A stretch of 52,660 bases of DNA from Pseudomonadota bacterium (GCA_029561145.1 JAKQJM010000006.1:1-52660); one strand, 5' to 3'. Positions 11,260-20,327 are shown, counted from the first letter of the stretch. Notes: generated from the sequence alone by a model not told the origin. Numbers and translations: made by a program.

Positions 11260-12522
11260 CTACAAGGCGAGCACGAGATCCTCGGCCTCGACCCGATCGA
11301 GGCGGATGCGATTGGCGAAAAGCGAGAAAGCGAGCATCGCGGCCAGGCCATTGGCGTGACGTATCCAGCGCGGCAGCCAGTTCGGTTCGGCGATGTAGCC
11401 GGAGTCGAACTGGCTCTCGAGCGAAACGACATCGTGCAGGCTCATCTTCCCGGCAAACAGGTTCCGGCACAGGTTCAACTTGCGGTTCTTCAAGGCCCAG
11501 CGGAAGAACGTATGCACCGACAGCAGTCCATGCAGATACACGGTGTCCTTCGTGAAGGCCGAGCCGCCGCCAAGCGGCGAACCGCGGAAGACGCGCTGGG
11601 CCGAGGAGAAGCTGTCGGCCTCGGTCTGTCCGGCGTCGAGGAAATAGCGGAACACCTCGATGAAATCAGCGCCATTCAGGGCCATGTCGATGGCGAGGAT
11701 GCGCAGGCTGATGCGCTTGATGCGTTCGATGTCCAGCGAGCCTGTCATCAGTTCGGCGAAAACGGCGAGTCCTTCCTGGGTTGCGGTGATGCGCGGGGAA
11801 CTGAGGCCAAGCGAGGCCAGGTTGGGTTGGCGTCGCCCGTTCAACGCGGTCAGCGTATGCACATACGCTTCATGTTCGAGCAACTGGTTGCGGTCGTACT
11901 CGGTGAAGCAGGTTGCCGAACGCAGGCGGATGCGCGTCGCTCCCGCCGCGGCCTTGGAAATCAACTGGTCGTCGACCTCGACGCGGACGACGCCTGCGCC
12001 GAAGAAGCTGTCGAGCTGGTTCTGCAGTTCCTCGCGCAATACCGGAGCCGGTATGCAGTAGTCGGCGTCGCTGGTCAGCACGTCCTTGTCGAGTTCGTCC
12101 GCGAGGCTGATGAAATGCCTCGCGGCATCGACATTGCTCAGTTCGCTGCCCGGCACGCGCGAGCCGGGACGTCCGAACAACTGGATTGAATGCGTGCTCA
12201 GCTCAGGCGTGCCGACCGCGTCGAGCAACTGCGTGGCGACGCGCCAGGATTCCGCGCTTCGACGGATGTAGTCGCCGACCGGATGTTGCGGATCGGCGGC
12301 ATCGTGGATCGCCTGGATCTGCTCGCGCGCCGCCGCATGGCCGGGGCGAGGATAGTCGATGACCGGCAAGCTGGCTCTGCCTTTCTTCCATTGTTCGAGG
12401 AACGAGATCTGCGCCGAAGCCGGCCAGCTCACCGAGCCGAGCAGGCGGATTCCCTTGACCGCGGTGACAAGTTGCCGATCAAGTTCGGTGTGATGTGCGA
12501 GGCTGTCGGATTCGGTGCTCAC
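11260..12522 (-). CDS. DUF1704 (QEGLA-motif) metallopeptidase-like protein
   Basis: About 420 residues; belongs to the DUF1704 family, annotated in bacteria as flavohemoglobin expression-modulating QEGLA motif protein. The family also includes the eukaryotic MATCAP tyrosine carboxypeptidases. The key residues are present: an HExxxH zinc motif (HEAYVH, about 217-222) and the QEGLA motif (about 249-253) whose Glu would be the third ligand. There is no signal peptide or membrane segment, so it is probably cytosolic. GTG at 12522 is chosen as start (MSTESD...); a TTG at 12534 would add four residues, and neither has a clear ribosome binding site. It is followed by the kelch gene on the same strand. 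The bacterial substrate is unknown. Confidence 0.85.
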   Translation of the reverse strand: MSTESDSLAHHTELDRQLVTAVKGIRLLGSVSWPASAQISFLEQWKKGRASLPVIDYPRPGHAAAREQIQAIHDAADPQHPVGDYIRRSAESWRVATQLLDAVGTPELSTHSIQLFGRPGSRVPGSELSNVDAARHFISLADELDKDVLTSDADYCIPAPVLREELQNQLDSFFGAGVVRVEVDDQLISKAAAGATRIRLRSATCFTEYDRNQLLEHEAYVHTLTALNGRRQPNLASLGLSSPRITATQEGLAVFAELMTGSLDIERIKRISLRILAIDMALNGADFIEVFRYFLDAGQTEADSFSSAQRVFRGSPLGGGSAFTKDTVYLHGLLSVHTFFRWALKNRKLNLCRNLFAGKMSLHDVVSLESQFDSGYIAEPNWLPRWIRHANGLAAMLAFSLFANRIRLDRVEAEDLVLAL

Positions 12523-12583
12523 GGGTCGGCGCAATATAGCGCAGCCACCGGGCGGACGAGCGACTGGTTCGTGCCGGGACGCC

Positions 12584-13660
12584 TCAGTGTCGCCCGTACT
12601 TTTCGTCGAGACGACGACCGAGTGCCTTGGTCAGGACGCGCGATTCGCTTTTGCGGCGCATCTGCGCCTCGAGGCTGTCGGCGGCAGCGGCGAGTTCGTC
12701 GCGAAGCTTCAGATAGTTCTGCCAGCGCGCGCTGTCGAGCCGGCCATCCTCGAGTGCGGCGCGCACGGCACAGGCCGGTTCGCTCAAGTGGCTGCAATCG
12801 CCGAAGCGACAGTCCTGGGCCAGCTCCTCGATATCTCCGAACTGCTCGCCTGCCAGCGATTCTTCGCCGGTCAGCTTGATCTCGCGCATGCCCGGAGTAT
12901 CGATCAGGCAGCCGCCGTGAGGGAGCTGGATCAGTGCGCGATAGGTCGTCGTATGACGACCGCGGCTATCGGTTTCGCGCACCGCGTTGGTCGCCTGGCG
13001 TGATTCACCGAGCAGCGTGTTGGTCAGCGTGGACTTGCCGACGCCCGATGAGCCGACGAGCACGGTCGAGGTGCCCGGGCCGAAATAGTGGAGCAGGGGT
13101 GCGATGCTTTCTGCGGACTTCGCATTGATCGCATGAATTCCGGTCTGCGCAGGTACACGCTTGCGCATCTCGGCGATGGCTTCCTCGATGTTGTCCGCGG
13201 TATCGGCCTTGGTCAGGATCACCACGGCCCGCGCACCGCTGCCCTCGACCAGCATCAGGTAACGATCGATACGCGCCGGATTGAAGTCCCCGTCGAGGCC
13301 GCTGATGACCATGACGGTATCGATGTTGGTCGCGATCAGCTGTCGCTGATGACGCTCGCCGGCGGCGGCGCGGGCGAGTTCGCTTCGACGCGGCAGGACC
13401 TGTTCGATCAAGGGTGGTCTGGCGCTCGTGATGCGCACGAAATCGCCTACTGCGGGGCGCATGCCCGGGTCGATGCCGGGTTTCAGGAAGCGCGGTGCGG
13501 GCTGTGCGTTGAACGCATGCAGGCCATCGTGCAATTCATAGCCGGCGCGATGCTGGGCGATGACGCGTGCAATGGTCGTTCCTGCATGTTCCTTGGAATC
13601 GGCCGGCAGGTTGCCGCGCCAGCCGATACGGGTGAGCAAGCTGTCATCAGGGTCTGCCAT
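12584..13660 (-). CDS. rsgA: Small ribosomal subunit biogenesis GTPase RsgA
   Basis: A 358-residue circularly permuted GTPase that checks late maturation of the 30S subunit. The order of motifs is diagnostic: G4 TKAD (150-153), then G1 GSSGVGKST (203-211), then G3 DTPG (254-257). An OB-fold region precedes them and a zinc site follows (Cys284, Cys289, His291, Cys297). ATG at 13660 gives the usual N terminus; upstream in-frame codons to 13699 are not needed. It lies between the RND adaptor and the DUF1704 gene on the same strand, 60 bp from the latter. Confidence 0.96.
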   Translation of the reverse strand: MADPDDSLLTRIGWRGNLPADSKEHAGTTIARVIAQHRAGYELHDGLHAFNAQPAPRFLKPGIDPGMRPAVGDFVRITSARPPLIEQVLPRRSELARAAAGERHQRQLIATNIDTVMVISGLDGDFNPARIDRYLMLVEGSGARAVVILTKADTADNIEEAIAEMRKRVPAQTGIHAINAKSAESIAPLLHYFGPGTSTVLVGSSGVGKSTLTNTLLGESRQATNAVRETDSRGRHTTTYRALIQLPHGGCLIDTPGMREIKLTGEESLAGEQFGDIEELAQDCRFGDCSHLSEPACAVRAALEDGRLDSARWQNYLKLRDELAAAADSLEAQMRRKSESRVLTKALGRRLDEKYGRH

Positions 13661-13725
13661 TGCCGGGATTCTACCGGCGAACGATTCACCTGGGCGCAAC
13701 GGAACCGACCAGGTGTTGCGTTGCT

Positions 13726-14838
13726 CTAGCCCCCTGGCGTCGTTGCCGCGGCAACCGAGCGCGACTGGACGAAGCTGGAGCTGGCATCGTTGTGCAGTAC
13801 CTCGACGAGGGCGCCATCGGTCAGGGAGGCCTGGCCGGTCACGACGACTTCGGCGCCGGCATCGACACCTTCCAGGATCTGCACGCGCGATCCATTCTCA
13901 TGGCCGGTGCGGATGGGCGTGCGTCGCGCCTTGCCTTCCTTGACCACATAGGCAATCGCGGCGTCGCGATTGCCAAGCACGGCCGCCTTGGGCATCAGCA
14001 CGGCATTGGCGAGATGGAGGAACGCGACGTCCATGCGGGCGAACAAGCCCGGTCGAAGCGTGCGGTCGCGATTGTCGACGCGCACGGTGACTTTCACCGT
14101 GCCGCTGTTGCCATCGACGATCGGCGCAATCCGTTCGATTTTCGCGTCGAAGCGGCGAGCGGCCAGGGCATCGACGGTGAACGTGACAGGCTGACCGGTT
14201 GCGAGGGCGACGGCATCGCGCTCCGGCACGCGCAGTTCGGCGCGCAGGTCAGCGAAATCGGCCATGTCGAATACGGCATCGTTGGCAGCCAGCAACTGGC
14301 CCTGCTTGATCCAGCGACGCGTGATGACGCCGTCGAACGGTGCACGGATCTCGGCCTTGTTGACCGTGACGCGTGCAATCGCGACCTCGGCACGGCGCAC
14401 TGCATAGTCGGATTCGGCCTGGTCGTGCGTGGTTGCCGGGATCAACTTGCGCGCAAGCAGCTTCTCGCCACGGTCGACGTCATTCTTGCGACGTTGCAGG
14501 TCGGCTTCGGCCTCGCGCAATTGCAGCCGGCTATGTGCCGCGTCGATGCGTGCAAGCAGCTGACCCTTGCTGACCCTCGCTCCTTCCTCGACCAGCAATT
14601 CAAGCACGGTGCCAGGGACTTCGCTGACCAGTTTCGCTTCGTGCTCGGCCTGCAGGGTCGCCGTCGCCGCATAGCGCGCGGTCAGCTCGCCCTGCTCGAC
14701 ATGCGCGGTTTCGACCGGGAGACCTTCCGGAGTTTCGGGCTTTTTCTCGGAGACGGCAGACGGTGCCGTACTGCTTGCGCAGCCTGTGAGGCAAGCAATC
14801 AGGGCGATGAAAAGAGGCAGCGAGGTCCGGCGGTGCAT
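13726..14838 (-). CDS. RND efflux periplasmic adaptor lipoprotein (membrane fusion protein)
   Basis: A 370-residue adaptor that should bridge an inner-membrane RND pump and an outer-membrane channel in the periplasm. It has a lipoprotein signal with lipobox LTGC (Cys19), a biotinyl-lipoyl-like half motif (EVPGTVLELLVEEGARVSKGQ), an alpha-helical hairpin (LQLREAEADLQRRKNDVDRGEKLL), the matching lipoyl half (IRAPFDGVITRR) and a beta-barrel. ATG at 14838 is supported by the lipoprotein signal and by a promoter about 30 bp upstream. The pump and channel genes are not adjacent: rsgA follows instead. The partner must be elsewhere. Confidence 0.9.
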   Translation of the reverse strand: MHRRTSLPLFIALIACLTGCASSTAPSAVSEKKPETPEGLPVETAHVEQGELTARYAATATLQAEHEAKLVSEVPGTVLELLVEEGARVSKGQLLARIDAAHSRLQLREAEADLQRRKNDVDRGEKLLARKLIPATTHDQAESDYAVRRAEVAIARVTVNKAEIRAPFDGVITRRWIKQGQLLAANDAVFDMADFADLRAELRVPERDAVALATGQPVTFTVDALAARRFDAKIERIAPIVDGNSGTVKVTVRVDNRDRTLRPGLFARMDVAFLHLANAVLMPKAAVLGNRDAAIAYVVKEGKARRTPIRTGHENGSRVQILEGVDAGAEVVVTGQASLTDGALVEVLHNDASSSFVQSRSVAAATTPGG

Positions 14839-14869
14839 GGCGGTGACTTCTAATGTAGTGATGTAGGTA

Positions 14870-14897
14870 ACTATAACACTAAAACTCGTCGTGTCAA
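14870..14897 (-). promoter_or_regulatory. Near-consensus sigma-70 promoter of the RND adaptor gene
   Basis: The minus strand reads TTGACA (14897-14892), 16 bp, TATAGT (14875-14870). Transcription would start near 14863. Between there and the ATG is a partly dyad-symmetric stretch (TAGTTACCTACATCACTA, 14857-14874) that overlaps the -10 and start site, a likely position for a repressor operator. Confidence 0.7.
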
Positions 14898-15082
14898 TGG
14901 TCTGGCGGATCGCAAGTCTGATCGTGCAGCGCGGCGAACACGCCTGCCGAAGGTATCGAGAACGTTCGGCACAGCACTCAGATGCGGGCGGTGCGCAATT
15001 GGTTGCGTGTGGACCGGAGTGTGTGCGGCGCAGCAACGGAGCTTGATAAGATGCCGAAAATTCCCCGTTCGTTTTCCTGCCC

Positions 15083-16330
15083 ATGCCCCATCGTCCGGTC
15101 AACACCAGTTCGCGTCTCGCTGAAGTCCGTTATGAAATCCGTGGCACCCTGAGTCACCGCGCACGCGACCTGGAGGCCGAGGGGCGCGAAATCATCCGGC
15201 TCAACATCGGCAATCCGGGCGCATTCGGATTCGAAACACCGGCACACGTCCGCGATGCGGTCATGCGCTCGCTGCCCAGGAGCGAGGCCTACTGCCAGCA
15301 GCAAGGCTTGCCGCAGGCACGCGAGGCGATCGCCGACCAGCAGCGCAGTCGCGGTTCGGCGACAGTCAACGCCGACCGGGTGTTCATAGGCAACGGCGTC
15401 AGCGAGTTGATCGACCTGAGCCTGCGCGCCCTGCTCGAGCCCGGCGACGAGGTGCTGATCCCGGCGCCGGACTACCCGTTGTGGACCGCGGCGACCCTGC
15501 TCAATGGCGGCAGGGCGGTGCACTATCCGTGCCCGGCGCAACGCGCGCACCTGCCCGACATCGACGAAATGGCCGCGTTGATCACGCCGCGAACGCGCGC
15601 GATCGTCCTGATCAACCCGAACAACCCGACCGGTGCCAACTATCCGCGCGAGTTGCTCGAGGGAATCGTCGAGCTGGCCAGGCGCCATCGGCTGGTCCTG
15701 CTCGCCGATGAGATCTACGACGGCATTCTTTTCGACGATGTTGCGTTCCAGCCGCTGGCGGTACTGGCCGGAAACCTGCCGTGCATCAGCTTCGGCGGCT
15801 TGAGCAAGGTGCATCGCGCCTGTGGGTACCGGGTCGGCTGGTTCTCGGTCTCGGGCAGCGAGCCGCGTCTGCGCGAACTGCTGCATGCGTTCGATCTGCT
15901 GGCTGCATTGCGTCTGTGCGGCAATGTGCCGGGACAGTGGGCAATCGAGGCGGCCTTGCAGGGACAGGATACGATCAAGGCGCTGACCAATCCAGGTGGC
16001 CGCTTGCACGAATCACGGCGCGCAGTCCTCGATGCAGTGGCACGCAGTGAGTTTCTCGACGTCGTCGCGCCTTCCGGAGCGATGTATGCATTCCCGGGAG
16101 TCCGTCAGGGCGCGGTGCCACTGTTCGACGACCAGGCATTCGCCCTGCATCTGCTCGAAAGCGAGAGTGTCCTGATCGTTCCGGGCACGAGTTTCAATAT
16201 CGACTACCGCAACCATTTCCGCATCACCTTGTTGCCGCAGGCGGAGATCGTCAGCGATGTATTCATGCGCATCGAACGGGCACTCATGCGAACGGCCGAA
16301 GGCGCATTGCTTTCCCGTCACGTCGCCTGA
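15083..16330 (+). CDS. alaA: Glutamate-pyruvate aminotransferase (AlaA type)
   Basis: A 415-residue PLP enzyme of the class I/II aminotransferase fold that makes alanine from pyruvate and glutamate. It resembles E. coli AlaA (405 residues) along its whole length: RYEIRG at the N terminus, LNIGNPGAFGF (40-50), IGNGVSELI, PAPDYPLWTAA, NPNNPTG (178-184), ADEIYDGI, and the PLP lysine in GGLSK (Lys242) followed by GYRVGW (Arg250). It is divergent from the RND adaptor gene and 27 bp upstream of the SGNH hydrolase gene. It is one of several pyruvate-linked enzymes in the window. Confidence 0.95.
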   Translation: MPHRPVNTSSRLAEVRYEIRGTLSHRARDLEAEGREIIRLNIGNPGAFGFETPAHVRDAVMRSLPRSEAYCQQQGLPQAREAIADQQRSRGSATVNADRVFIGNGVSELIDLSLRALLEPGDEVLIPAPDYPLWTAATLLNGGRAVHYPCPAQRAHLPDIDEMAALITPRTRAIVLINPNNPTGANYPRELLEGIVELARRHRLVLLADEIYDGILFDDVAFQPLAVLAGNLPCISFGGLSKVHRACGYRVGWFSVSGSEPRLRELLHAFDLLAALRLCGNVPGQWAIEAALQGQDTIKALTNPGGRLHESRRAVLDAVARSEFLDVVAPSGAMYAFPGVRQGAVPLFDDQAFALHLLESESVLIVPGTSFNIDYRNHFRITLLPQAEIVSDVFMRIERALMRTAEGALLSRHVA

Positions 16331-16357
16331 ATGCGCCGCTGCTGATCACACGCTTCG

Positions 16358-16966
16358 ATGACCCGCTATCTCGCCCTCGGTGACTCCTATACGATCGGCG
16401 AGGATGTGGCCGCCGAAAGGCGCTGGCCCACCCAACTGGTGGCGCGCCTGCGCGAAACCGGAACGCGCATCGGGGATGCCGATATCGTCGCGACCACCGG
16501 CTGGACGACCGGCGAGTTGCAGGATGCGATCGATCAGCGCACGTTTTCGCCGTCGTACGATCTGGTCAGCCTGCTGATCGGCGTCAACAACCAGTATCGC
16601 GGACTCGATCTCGAAGGCTACCGGGTCGAATACGCAGCGTTGCTCGACTTCGCGATCGAGAGCGCCAACGGCAACGCCCAACGGGTCATCGGCGTTTCGA
16701 TACCGGATTGGGGAGTGACGCGCTTTGCTGCCGAGAAAAACGTCGACACCGCGAAGGTCGCCAGCGAAATCGACCGCTTCAACCACGCGGCCCGCGACAT
16801 TCTTTCGATGCGTGGCGCGGCCTGGGTCGACATCTGCGGCATTTCCCGGCGCGAAGGCCGGGACCTGCTTGCGCCCGACGGCCTGCATCCGTCAGCGGAT
16901 CAGTACGCACTGTGGACCGGCAAGATCCTGCCGGTCGCGCGCGCAATCCTCACATCGGAATCCTGA
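16358..16966 (+). CDS. SGNH/GDSL-family hydrolase
   Basis: A 202-residue protein of the SGNH hydrolase superfamily. Block I is LALGDSY with the nucleophile Ser10; the block III-like IGVNNQY (74-80) supplies the oxyanion Asn; block V is DGLHPS with Asp174 and His177 of the catalytic triad. There is no signal peptide, so it is probably a cytosolic esterase acting on small acyl esters. It starts 27 bp after alaA and may be cotranscribed. Substrate unknown. Confidence 0.85.
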   Translation: MTRYLALGDSYTIGEDVAAERRWPTQLVARLRETGTRIGDADIVATTGWTTGELQDAIDQRTFSPSYDLVSLLIGVNNQYRGLDLEGYRVEYAALLDFAIESANGNAQRVIGVSIPDWGVTRFAAEKNVDTAKVASEIDRFNHAARDILSMRGAAWVDICGISRREGRDLLAPDGLHPSADQYALWTGKILPVARAILTSES

Positions 16967-16970
16967 AGCA

Positions 16971-17002
16971 TGGACCGCCACCGTTCGCGGCAGGGCGGTC
17001 CA
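16971..17002. terminator. Possible bidirectional hairpin between convergent genes
   Basis: A 9-bp perfect stem (tggaccgcc at 16971-16979 with ggcggtcca at 16994-17002) around a 14-nt loop, lying between the stops of the SGNH hydrolase and the OmpA-family gene. There is no T tract on either side, so efficiency as an intrinsic terminator is doubtful. Confidence 0.4.
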
Positions 17003-17013
17003 GCGATTGCCGA

Positions 17014-19032
17014 TCAGCCGGGCGTGATCTCGTAGACGAGGATGGTCACCGTGGCTTTGGCAGTGCCACCATGGCCATCGGAAACCGTGTACTCGAACGT
17101 GTCAAAGCCGGAATAGCCGTGGATCGACTGGTAGTGCACGGTGTTGTCGGCGTTGATCGTGATCGTGGCGATGCCCGGGCCGGTGTGCTCGACCGCGATG
17201 ACGGTCAGCGCATCGCCATCCGGATCGCTGTCATTGGCGAGCACGTCGATGTCGGTCTCGAAACCCTTCATCACGTTGCCGTCGTCGTTGACGGCGATCG
17301 GCAACTGGTTCGAGGCGGAGGCCGAGTTGACGGTCACCGATACCGTGGCCGTCGCGGTTCCGCCATGGCCGTCGCTGATCGTGTAGGTGAAACTGTCAGG
17401 ACCCGAGTAGCCGGCGGCCGGCGCATAGAGAATGCCACCCGAACCGATTGTCGCGACGCCGTGTGCCGGCGATGAGACCGCGGTGATCGTCAACGGATCA
17501 TTTTCCGGATCGCTGTCGTTGGCGAGTACCGCGATGAGGTTTGCGCTCGACTCGAAATCGACCGTGATCGCATCGTCCGCTGCGCTCGGTCCGGTGTTCA
17601 GGTAGACGCGCGGCCCGAGCGTGGTCGTCGATGTTTCCCGCTCGAACTTGTACACGTCCACCGTGCGCTTGTGCTCGGCCGGATTGCGCAATGCGCGCTC
17701 GATCCAGGCCGGATTCGCCTTGACCGGTTCGCGCACCCATTCGACCTTGTCGGCTGGCGGTGCGGATTCGATCGCGGGCGCGACGGTTTCCTCGATGGTC
17801 AGGAACTCGACATCGACGCGACGGTTCTTCTGGCGGTTTTCCGGCGTGTCGTTCGGATGGCTCGGATTGAGTTCGCCTTCGCCGCGCGCATCGATCTGGT
17901 CCGCCGGAATGCCGCGACTGATCAGGTGCGCCTTGGCGCTGGCGGCACGGCGCTCGGACAACGCCTGGTTGTAGGCTTCGGTGCCGACCGAATCGGTGTG
18001 CCCGACGACGGTGACGCGGCTGACCCGCGCGTCGGATTTCAGCTTGGCGACGAGTTCATCGAGCGCGGCGATTGCATCGGGGCGCAGATCGAAATGGTCG
18101 AAACTGAAGAAGGCGTCACCGTCGAGGCGCACTTCGTTGCGCATCACCTGCGGTTGAGCCGCGGCTGCGCTGGCGTCGTTCCCCGCCGGTGTCTTCACTT
18201 CGACGAGGCGGAACGGTTCGCGCGCGCGGAAATTCTGGCCGAAATCGTAGCGCAGCAGCAGCCAGCCGCGCGTATCGGACTTGTCGGTTTCGAAGTCGCC
18301 CGACTTGCGTGCGAATTCACCCTGCACCGAGAGACTGAATGGGCTGTTGCGGAAGAGCTTGTCGAGCCCCAGCGAAACCGTGGTCTGGTTCGAGCTGAAC
18401 TTGCCCTTTTCGTAGTCCACTCCGCCGCGCACGCGCAGCAGCGGATCGTCGAAATAGGCGCCGAGCCTCAGGCCCGCGCCATTCTCGTAGGGATGTTCGA
18501 AGAACCGGGTCAGCGTCTCGATCGTCTGCGTCTGCGTGTAGGCGCCTTGCGCGTCGCTGCCGGTCAGGGTGGTGGTAGCGGTGACGAGGTTCGTATCGAC
18601 CAGACGGGTCCCGGTAGTCGCATGACTGACATAGCCGCTGAAGAACAGGTCTTCACGTTCCCAGCCCAGGCCGACGGTAGCTTTGCGATCCTTGAAGGCG
18701 TTCTGGTCGCCGGCGGCGAAGAATTTCCATACGCTCGCCTTGTCGCTGTCCGCAGCGCCACGCAGGCGGTTGTAACCGAGCTGGATGCCACCGGCTCCGC
18801 CCTGGCCGAGCCACAGTTCGCCGAGCCACGCGGATTCGTCGGTCTTGCCGAGGATCGCGAGGATCTCGCCGAGCACATCGCCGTCATGGTTGACCCCGAG
18901 CGACACTCGGGCATTCGAGCCCACGTAGGTGACGGGAATTGTCGGATCGCTGACCGATGGGTCGGTGGGGGGCTGGGCATTCGCTGTCGAGGCGAGCGCA
19001 AAAGCGATGCAAAGCGGCAACGTGCGGATCAT
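17014..19032 (-). CDS. OmpA-family outer-membrane protein with C-terminal Ig-like domains
   Basis: A 672-residue exported protein. The signal peptide is MIRTLPLCIAFALASTANA (cleavage near 19). Residues about 35-270 alternate in a beta-strand pattern and probably form a membrane barrel. An OmpA-like peptidoglycan-binding domain follows at about 303-412 (GHTDSVGTEAYN with Asp347, SERRA, RRVDVEF). A linker (413-480) precedes two tandem Ig/cadherin-like domains at about 486-568 and 581-666, each with VLANDSDP near its start and SDGHGGTA.ATV near its end. AGGGGA lies upstream of the ATG at 19032. The domain order is unusual, because the OmpA domain is normally periplasmic and C-terminal. Confidence 0.88.
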   Translation of the reverse strand: MIRTLPLCIAFALASTANAQPPTDPSVSDPTIPVTYVGSNARVSLGVNHDGDVLGEILAILGKTDESAWLGELWLGQGGAGGIQLGYNRLRGAADSDKASVWKFFAAGDQNAFKDRKATVGLGWEREDLFFSGYVSHATTGTRLVDTNLVTATTTLTGSDAQGAYTQTQTIETLTRFFEHPYENGAGLRLGAYFDDPLLRVRGGVDYEKGKFSSNQTTVSLGLDKLFRNSPFSLSVQGEFARKSGDFETDKSDTRGWLLLRYDFGQNFRAREPFRLVEVKTPAGNDASAAAAQPQVMRNEVRLDGDAFFSFDHFDLRPDAIAALDELVAKLKSDARVSRVTVVGHTDSVGTEAYNQALSERRAASAKAHLISRGIPADQIDARGEGELNPSHPNDTPENRQKNRRVDVEFLTIEETVAPAIESAPPADKVEWVREPVKANPAWIERALRNPAEHKRTVDVYKFERETSTTTLGPRVYLNTGPSAADDAITVDFESSANLIAVLANDSDPENDPLTITAVSSPAHGVATIGSGGILYAPAAGYSGPDSFTYTISDGHGGTATATVSVTVNSASASNQLPIAVNDDGNVMKGFETDIDVLANDSDPDGDALTVIAVEHTGPGIATITINADNTVHYQSIHGYSGFDTFEYTVSDGHGGTAKATVTILVYEITPG

Positions 19033-19274
19033 GTCGTATCCCCTGACGGTGATGTTTCCCCTGTGGCCGGAATTATCCAGTATTTTGCTCGGCCGGCCAA
19101 ACACGCCATCCGGCCAGCAGCTTCGCTATCATGCGCACGTGCCGGGGCCATGCCCGATCCGCACGTCCCTTGCGGGATCATCGTGCCGCACCCATGTCCG
19201 ACCGCATGCCCGCGCTCCGACGGCCGCAGTTCCCCGATCCGCGCGGCTGCCTGCAACCATTCAAGGAAATTGCC

Positions 19275-20198
19275 ATGTCCACTGTCCAACCTGTCCGTCA
19301 GCGCATCGAATCGATGCTCGCCGAGCACCGCGTCGTGCTGTTCATGAAGGGGACACGGGCAGCGCCGAGCTGCGGCTTCTCGGCAGCGACGGTCGGGGCG
19401 CTCAATGATCTGCTCGACGACTACGTCACCGTCGACGTGCTTGCCGATGAGGCGATCCGCCAGGGCATCAAGGACTACGGCAACTGGCCAACCATCCCGC
19501 AGTTGTATGTCGATGGCGAACTGGTCGGCGGAGCCGACATCGTGCAGGGCATGGCCGCGAGTGGCGAGCTGCACGAATTGCTGGGTTTGCCGCAACCGGA
19601 TCGCTCGCCGCCCGATATCACGATCAGCGATGAGGCTGCCGCGCAGATTCGCGTCGCGCTGGCGGATGCGGACGGCATGGGACTGTTCCTCGCCATTGAC
19701 GGACGCTTCCAGCCGCAGTTCCAGCTGCGCGAGATCCAGGGCAATGAAATCCGCGTGACCGCCAATGGCATCGAGGTGTCGTTTGATCCGGCCAGCGCAC
19801 AGCGCGCGCGCGGAGCCCACATCGGTTGGGCCGAGACCGCTCAGGGTGAAGGGCTTTCGATCGACCTGCCCGCCGCTCCGCCGAAGGTGCATGCGCTGGA
19901 TGTGCAGACGTTGAAGCGATTGCTCGGCGAAGGCGCGATCACGTTGATCGATGTGCGTTCCGCCGAGGAACGCGCGATCGCCCCGTTTGCCGCGGCCGAG
20001 GTACTCGACGCGGCATCACATGATCGATTGATCAAGTTGGACAAGGGCACGCCGCTGGCGTTCCTCTGCCATCACGGGAATTCGAGCCGCCGCGCTGCCG
20101 AGCATTTCCGCGAGCATGGCTTCCGCGTCGTGCACAACGTCGAAGGCGGCATCGACGCGTGGTCCCGCGAAGTCGATCCCGCTCTGCCGCGTTACTGA
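19275..20198 (+). CDS. Grx4-type monothiol glutaredoxin fused to IscA-like and rhodanese domains
   Basis: A 307-residue three-domain cytosolic protein. Residues 1-108 are a CGFS glutaredoxin (APSCGFS with Cys33; WPTIPQLYVDGELVGGAD at 71-88), the type that binds and delivers 2Fe-2S clusters with glutathione. Residues about 114-200 resemble an A-type carrier (HesB/IscA) domain but contain no cysteine. Residues about 205-307 are a rhodanese domain (LIDVRSAEER; active-site Cys265 in CHHGNSS; NVEGGIDAW). ATG at 19275 was chosen because AAGGA lies 7 nt upstream. The fusion joins Fe-S transfer and sulfur transfer in one chain. Confidence 0.92.
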   Translation: MSTVQPVRQRIESMLAEHRVVLFMKGTRAAPSCGFSAATVGALNDLLDDYVTVDVLADEAIRQGIKDYGNWPTIPQLYVDGELVGGADIVQGMAASGELHELLGLPQPDRSPPDITISDEAAAQIRVALADADGMGLFLAIDGRFQPQFQLREIQGNEIRVTANGIEVSFDPASAQRARGAHIGWAETAQGEGLSIDLPAAPPKVHALDVQTLKRLLGEGAITLIDVRSAEERAIAPFAAAEVLDAASHDRLIKLDKGTPLAFLCHHGNSSRRAAEHFREHGFRVVHNVEGGIDAWSREVDPALPRY

Positions 20199-20327
20199 CG
20201 CCTGCAGCTCTGCGCTGCGGCGCAGCATGGGTTCCTGCAGCGCATTGCCTATACTTCAAGCCGTCCCGATGCCGTGAGTTCGATCACGGTGCGCGTGGTC
20301 GACGGACTTGAGTACGGGAGTTTCCTG

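Noticed and set aside
9745-12189. Long plus-strand open frame of 814 codons.
   Set aside because: It is antisense to the kelch and DUF1704 genes, has low-complexity Arg/Ala/Glu-rich content, and no recognisable domain or start signal. High GC content makes such frames common.
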